Origin: Bradyrhizobium sp. PSBB068
GTDB lineage: Bacteria; Pseudomonadota; Alphaproteobacteria; Rhizobiales; Xanthobacteraceae
Direction of reading: 5' to 3'
Assembly (NCBI GenBank): GCA_016839165.1
Contig: CP069300.1
Coordinates: 558,001-622,000 of the forward strand
DNA: 64,000 nt
A program made the translations under genes and the position numbers. Each line of letters opens with the position of its first letter. Position 1 is the stretch's first letter. Shown here piece after piece: positions 60,105 through 64,000 of this stretch. The notes beneath the pieces were generated by a model. The model made no database searches. It had not been told where the DNA came from and saw nothing but the letters and a program-made list of their open reading frames with translations.

Positions 60105-61094
60105 ATGATCCGTCGTATGCTGCCGCTGGTCGCGGGATTGTTGTGGGCGAGCTCGGCCTTCGCGGCAGACTATTCGCTGCTCAACGTGTCCTACGATCCG
60201 ACGCGCGAGCTCTATGTCGATTTCAACAAGGCGTTCGCCGCGGCCTATCAGAAGGATACCGGCAAGAGCGTCGAGATCAAGCAGTCGCACGGCGGCTCGG
60301 GCTCGCAGGCGCGCTCGGTGATCGACGGATTGCAGGCCGATGTCGTCACGCTGGCGCTGGCCTATGACATCGATGCGATCGCGGGCAAGGGCCTGCTCGC
60401 TGCGGACTGGCAGAAGCGGCTGCCGCTCAACGCCTCGCCCTATACCTCGACCATCGTGTTCCTGGTGCGCAAGGGCAATCCCAAGGGCATCAAGGATTGG
60501 GACGATCTGATCAAGCCCGGCGTCGCCGTGATCACGCCGAACCCGAAGACCTCGGGCGGTGCGCGCTGGAACTATCTCGCCGCCTGGGGCTATGCGCAGA
60601 AGAAGTTCGGCTCGGCCGATAAGGCGAAGAAATTCGTCGCCGACCTCTACCAGAACGTCCCGGTGCTCGACACCGGCGCGCGCGGCTCGACCGTGACCTT
60701 CGTCGAGCGCGGCGTCGGCGACGTGCTGCTCGCCTGGGAGAACGAAGCCTTCCTGGCGTTGCGCGAATTCGGCCCGGACAAGTTCGAGATCGTGGCGCCG
60801 CCGCAGTCGATCCTCGCCGAACCACCGGTTGCGGTGGTCGACAAGGTTGTCGATCAAAAGGGCACCCGCGCGGTCGCCGAAGCCTATCTGAAGTACTGGT
60901 ACACCAAGGAAGGCCAGGAGATCGCCGCGCGCAACTCCTACCGGCCGCGCGATCCCGAGATCGCCAAGGAGTACGAAAAATCCTTCGCCAAGGTTGAACT
61001 TTTCACCATCGACGACGTTTTCGGTGGTTGGACCAAGGCGCAGAAGGAGCACTTCGCCGAGGGCGGCATCTTCGATCAGATCTACAAGAACTGA
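60105..61094 (+). CDS. sbp: Sulfate ABC transporter, substrate-binding protein
   Basis: A 329-residue periplasmic protein. The signal peptide ends SSAFAAD (about residue 20). The mature part starts [22 protein letters not shown] and contains the conserved [30 protein letters not shown] and [16 protein letters not shown], motifs shared by Sbp and CysP. GGAG precedes ATG 60105; ATG 60093 is possible but lies in the ribosome site. It binds sulfate or thiosulfate for CysTWA. Confidence 0.95.
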   Translation: MIRRMLPLVAGLLWASSAFAADYSLLNVSYDPTRELYVDFNKAFAAAYQKDTGKSVEIKQSHGGSGSQARSVIDGLQADVVTLALAYDIDAIAGKGLLAADWQKRLPLNASPYTSTIVFLVRKGNPKGIKDWDDLIKPGVAVITPNPKTSGGARWNYLAAWGYAQKKFGSADKAKKFVADLYQNVPVLDTGARGSTVTFVERGVGDVLLAWENEAFLALREFGPDKFEIVAPPQSILAEPPVAVVDKVVDQKGTRAVAEAYLKYWYTKEGQEIAARNSYRPRDPEIAKEYEKSFAKVELFTIDDVFGGWTKAQKEHFAEGGIFDQIYKN

Positions 61095-61127
61095 TCGAGA
61101 TATGGCCCGGGTCGAACAGGGGGATAT

Positions 61128-61964
61128 GTGAGCACAGCGGTTGCACGACGCAGTACCCTGCCGGGGTTCGGTCTCACCATGGGACTGACCCTGACATGGC
61201 TCTCCGTCATCATCCTGATTCCGCTGGCCGCGCTGTTCCTCAAGACGTTTGAGCTCAGCCTCGATCAGTTCTGGGGCATCGTCACCAGCCGCCGCACCTT
61301 GAACGCCCTGAAGATTTCGTTCGGGCTTTCGTTTGCGGCCGCCTGCGTCAATCTGGTGATGGGCACCATCATCGTCTGGGCGCTGGTGCGCTACCGCTTT
61401 CCGGGCCGGCGGCTGTTCGACGCCATCGTCGATATTCCGTTTGCCTTGCCGACCGCGGTCGCAGGCGTGGCGCTGACGCAGCTGTTTGCCCAAAAGGGCT
61501 GGCTGGGCGCGCCGCTCGCCGAGCTCGGCATCAAGGTCGCGTTCACGCCGATCGGCATCTTCATCGCGATGATCTTCATCGGCATCCCCTTCGTGGTCCG
61601 CACGGTGCAGCCGGTGCTGATCGATCTCGATCCCGAGATCGAGGAGGCGGCCGCGAGCTTAGGGGCCAATCGCTGGCACACCGTGTTTCGCGTCATCCTG
61701 CCGAGCCTGATCCCGGCGCTGCTCACCGGGTTCGCGCTCGCCTTCGCCCGCGCCATCGGTGAATACGGCTCGGTGATCTTCATCGCCGGCAATCTGCCCA
61801 ACGTCTCGGAGATCGCGCCGCTCCTGATCGTGATCCGGCTGTCCGAATTCCGCTACGCCGATGCCACCGCGATCGCGGTGGTGATGCTGGTGGCCTCGTT
61901 CCTGATCATCTTCCTGATCAACCGGCTGCAGCGCTGGGCGCAAGCCCGCATTCCCGTGCATTGA
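61128..61964 (+). CDS. cysT: Sulfate ABC transporter, permease CysT
   Basis: A 278-residue permease with six helices. It contains the motifs [20 protein letters not shown] and [20 protein letters not shown] and the cytoplasmic EAA loop [21 protein letters not shown]. It starts GTG 61128 with AGGGGG upstream. It forms the inner-membrane channel with CysW. cysW begins within 10 bases of its end. Confidence 0.95.
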   Translation: MSTAVARRSTLPGFGLTMGLTLTWLSVIILIPLAALFLKTFELSLDQFWGIVTSRRTLNALKISFGLSFAAACVNLVMGTIIVWALVRYRFPGRRLFDAIVDIPFALPTAVAGVALTQLFAQKGWLGAPLAELGIKVAFTPIGIFIAMIFIGIPFVVRTVQPVLIDLDPEIEEAAASLGANRWHTVFRVILPSLIPALLTGFALAFARAIGEYGSVIFIAGNLPNVSEIAPLLIVIRLSEFRYADATAIAVVMLVASFLIIFLINRLQRWAQARIPVH

Positions 61965-61972
61965 GGTCCGAG

Positions 61973-62935
61973 ATGTCGATGCAGACGGGATTGGCGACCT
62001 CGACTACGCAGCTGCGGAGCTACGCGCCCGCGACCGATGTCAGCGTCGCGGCCCCTGCACCGCAGCTCGATATCGCGCGCGCTGGGCCGGTCGCCGCGGG
62101 ACGCAACCCGCGCACCGAGCCGGGGCCGATCCGCTTCATCATCATCGCGCTGGCGATCGCCTTCCTCAGCATCTTCGTCGTGCTGCCGCTGGTGGTCGTG
62201 TTCGCCTCGGCCTTCTCGAAAGGCATCGTCGCCTATCTCGCGGCGCTGGCCGAGCCTGAGGCGCTCGCCGCGATCAAGCTGACGCTGCTGGTCGCTGCGA
62301 TCTCGGTCACGCTCAACCTCGTGTTCGGCGTGGTCGCGGCCTGGGCCATCTCGAAATTCGAGTTCACCGGCAAGACCTTTCTGATCACGCTGATCGACCT
62401 GCCGTTCTCGATCTCGCCTGTCATCTCGGGCCTGGTCTTCGTGCTGCTGTTCGGCGCACAGGGCTATTTCGGGCCGTGGCTGCAGGCGCACAACGTCCAC
62501 ATCCTGTTCGCGGTACCCGGCATCGCACTGGCGACGATCTTCGTCACCTTTCCGTTCGTGGCGCGCGCGCTGATCCCGCTGATGCAGGAGCAGGGCTCCC
62601 AGGAGGAGGAAGCGGCGATCTCGCTCGGCGCCTCGGGCCTGCAAACCTTCTTCCGCGTCACGCTGCCCAACATCAAATGGGGCCTGCTCTACGGCGTCCT
62701 GCTCTGCAACGCGCGCGCGATGGGCGAGTTCGGCGCGGTGTCCGTCGTCTCCGGCCATATCCGCGGCGAGACCAACACGATGCCGCTGCTGGTCGAGATT
62801 CTCTACAACGAATACCAGTTCGTCGCGTCGTTCGCGATCGCCTCGCTGCTCGCGATGCTGGCGCTGATCACGCTGGTGGCGAAAACTATTCTTGAGCGGC
62901 GGCTCGACGAGGCTGAGGTGCCCGATGGCGATTGA
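61973..62935 (+). CDS. cysW: Sulfate ABC transporter, permease CysW
   Basis: A 320-residue permease. After a 55-residue cytoplasmic tail not typical of all homologues, six helices follow with [41 protein letters not shown], and the EAA loop [24 protein letters not shown] 61973 has GAGG 4-7 bases upstream. It pairs with CysT. Its last 11 bases overlap cysA. Confidence 0.94.
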   Translation: MSMQTGLATSTTQLRSYAPATDVSVAAPAPQLDIARAGPVAAGRNPRTEPGPIRFIIIALAIAFLSIFVVLPLVVVFASAFSKGIVAYLAALAEPEALAAIKLTLLVAAISVTLNLVFGVVAAWAISKFEFTGKTFLITLIDLPFSISPVISGLVFVLLFGAQGYFGPWLQAHNVHILFAVPGIALATIFVTFPFVARALIPLMQEQGSQEEEAAISLGASGLQTFFRVTLPNIKWGLLYGVLLCNARAMGEFGAVSVVSGHIRGETNTMPLLVEILYNEYQFVASFAIASLLAMLALITLVAKTILERRLDEAEVPDGD

Positions 62936-63971
62936 AGTCAGGAATATCGTAAAGCGGTTCGGCAGCTTTGCCGCGCTCGACAATGTCGATCTCAAGGTTG
63001 CCGATGGCGAGCTGCTGGCGCTGCTCGGCCCGTCCGGCTCCGGCAAGACCACGCTGCTGCGGATCATCGCAGGGCTGGATTGGCCCGACTCCGGCGAGGT
63101 CGCGATCGATGGAGAGAACGCGCTCTCGCGCGGCGCCAGCGAGCGTCAGGTCGGCTTCGTGTTCCAGCACTACGCGCTGTTCCGCCACATGACGGTGTTC
63201 GAGAACGTCGCCTTCGGCCTGCGCGTGCAGCCGCGCGCGATCCGCAAGGATGAGGCGACGATCCGCGCACGCGTCAAGAACCTGCTCGATCTGGTGCAGC
63301 TCGACTGGCTCGCCAACCGCTATCCCAGCCAGCTGTCCGGCGGCCAGCGGCAGCGCATCGCGCTGGCGCGCGCGCTCGCGATCGAGCCGCGCATCCTGCT
63401 GCTCGACGAGCCGTTCGGCGCGCTCGATGCCAAAGTGCGCAAGGAGCTGCGGCAATGGCTGCGCTCGCTGCACAGCGAGATCCACGTCACCTCGATCTTC
63501 GTCACCCACGACCAGGAGGAGGCGCTCGAGGTCGCCAACCGCGTCGTGGTGATGGACAAGGGCAGGATCGAGCAGATCGGCTCGCCCGGCGAGGTCTATG
63601 ACAATCCGGCGACCGCCTTCGTGCACGGCTTCATCGGCGAATCCATCGTGCTGCCGGTCGACGTGGCCGGCGATGCGGTGCGGCTCGACGGCCGTCCGCT
63701 GAACATTCCGGCGCTGGGCGCGGCGTCCGGCGCGGCCAAGCTGTTCGTCCGCCGCCACGACATGGCGGTCGGTCCGGCCGGAACCGGCGCACTGGAAGGC
63801 GCCATCCGCCACGTCCGCTCGTTCGGCCCGATCCAGCGCGCCGAGGTCGCCCTGGCCGGCAGTGAGGGCAAGACCGTGATCGAGATCGATGCGCCCCGCG
63901 ACCGCGAGCTGCAGGCCGGCGAAATCGTCTCGCTGCAGCCCCGCCGCTACCGGATCTTCGCCGCGCAGTAG
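62925..63971 (+). CDS. cysA: Sulfate ABC transporter, ATP-binding protein CysA
   Basis: A 348-residue ABC ATPase. Walker [13 protein letters not shown] (about residues 34-45), signature [12 protein letters not shown], Walker [13 protein letters not shown] and the switch His in THDQEEA are intact. A TOBE-like regulatory domain (about 235-345) follows, ending [12 protein letters not shown]. It drives sulfate import with CysT, CysW and Sbp. It starts inside cysW and is the last gene in the window. Confidence 0.95.
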   Translation: MAIEVRNIVKRFGSFAALDNVDLKVADGELLALLGPSGSGKTTLLRIIAGLDWPDSGEVAIDGENALSRGASERQVGFVFQHYALFRHMTVFENVAFGLRVQPRAIRKDEATIRARVKNLLDLVQLDWLANRYPSQLSGGQRQRIALARALAIEPRILLLDEPFGALDAKVRKELRQWLRSLHSEIHVTSIFVTHDQEEALEVANRVVVMDKGRIEQIGSPGEVYDNPATAFVHGFIGESIVLPVDVAGDAVRLDGRPLNIPALGAASGAAKLFVRRHDMAVGPAGTGALEGAIRHVRSFGPIQRAEVALAGSEGKTVIEIDAPRDRELQAGEIVSLQPRRYRIFAAQ

Positions 63972-64000
63972 CTGCCGCGGGTCCAAACCTCTCCTTGAAA

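Overview
The window looks like a chromosomal segment of an alphaproteobacterium of the Bradyrhizobiaceae, most probably Bradyrhizobium. This is inferred from the high GC content, the EcfG/NepR/PhyR general-stress cassette, the DUF2865, DUF883, DUF2849, DUF934 and Thivi_2564-type proteins, the urt-ure gene order and many GC-rich palindromic intergenic repeats. No rRNA, tRNA, CRISPR array or origin was recognised. Most of it reads as housekeeping and accessory metabolic chromosome. There is one insertion sequence and one small decayed area.

Layout. 0-4 kb: end of a membrane protein, a PAP2 phosphatase, a secretin-N-domain pilus protein and two TadE-like pseudopilins. 4.2-6.4 kb (minus strand): a cold-adaptation set rhlE-infA-cspA. 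6.9-19.5 kb: a nitrogen-scavenging block, with the urea ABC transporter urtABCDE behind a sigma-54-type promoter, then urease ureD-A-B, an HD-domain gene, ureC, two ABM-domain genes and ureE-F-G. 19.7-20.9 kb: an ISAs1-family element that landed exactly inside a palindromic repeat, with a 10-bp target duplication. 21-26 kb: a CHASE/HWE sensor kinase with a degenerate ATP site, a MauG-like dihaem peroxidase, an unrecognised membrane protein and an amicyanin-like cupredoxin. 26-29 kb: a GGDEF/EAL protein. 29.1-35.3 kb: ecfG-nepR, divergent phyR, and a 1,363-residue double hybrid histidine kinase. 35.4-37.4 kb: a cytochrome P450 and a divergent TetR regulator around a perfect inverted-repeat operator. 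37.6-38.6 kb: a truncated transporter gene and an unexplained AT-richer stretch with two near-identical stem-loops. 38.6-47.3 kb: many small stress-type genes. 47.4-52 kb: malate synthase G, an MFS exporter and an AraC regulator. 52-64 kb: the whole assimilatory sulfate pathway (cysNC, cysD, cysG, cysI, cysH and the sulfate ABC transporter sbp-cysTWA).

How the genes fit together. UrtABCDE imports urea at low concentration and the urease operon hydrolyses it, so one locus covers capture and use, and the sigma-54 signature fits nitrogen control. EcfG, NepR and PhyR form the partner-switch that controls the general stress response.

The main discovery is that the 8.7 kb from 38.6 to 47.3 kb holds seven exact copies of the sigma-EcfG promoter signature (GGAAC-N16/17-CGTT). 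All lie just upstream of, and point toward, small membrane, envelope or hypothetical genes. Near-matches precede phyR, nepR, the hybrid kinase and two further small genes. The region therefore reads as a clustered stress regulon next to its own regulator, and it gives a reason to believe several otherwise anonymous small ORFs. The cys genes are arranged around an AT-rich divergent control region with an imperfect 17-bp inverted repeat.
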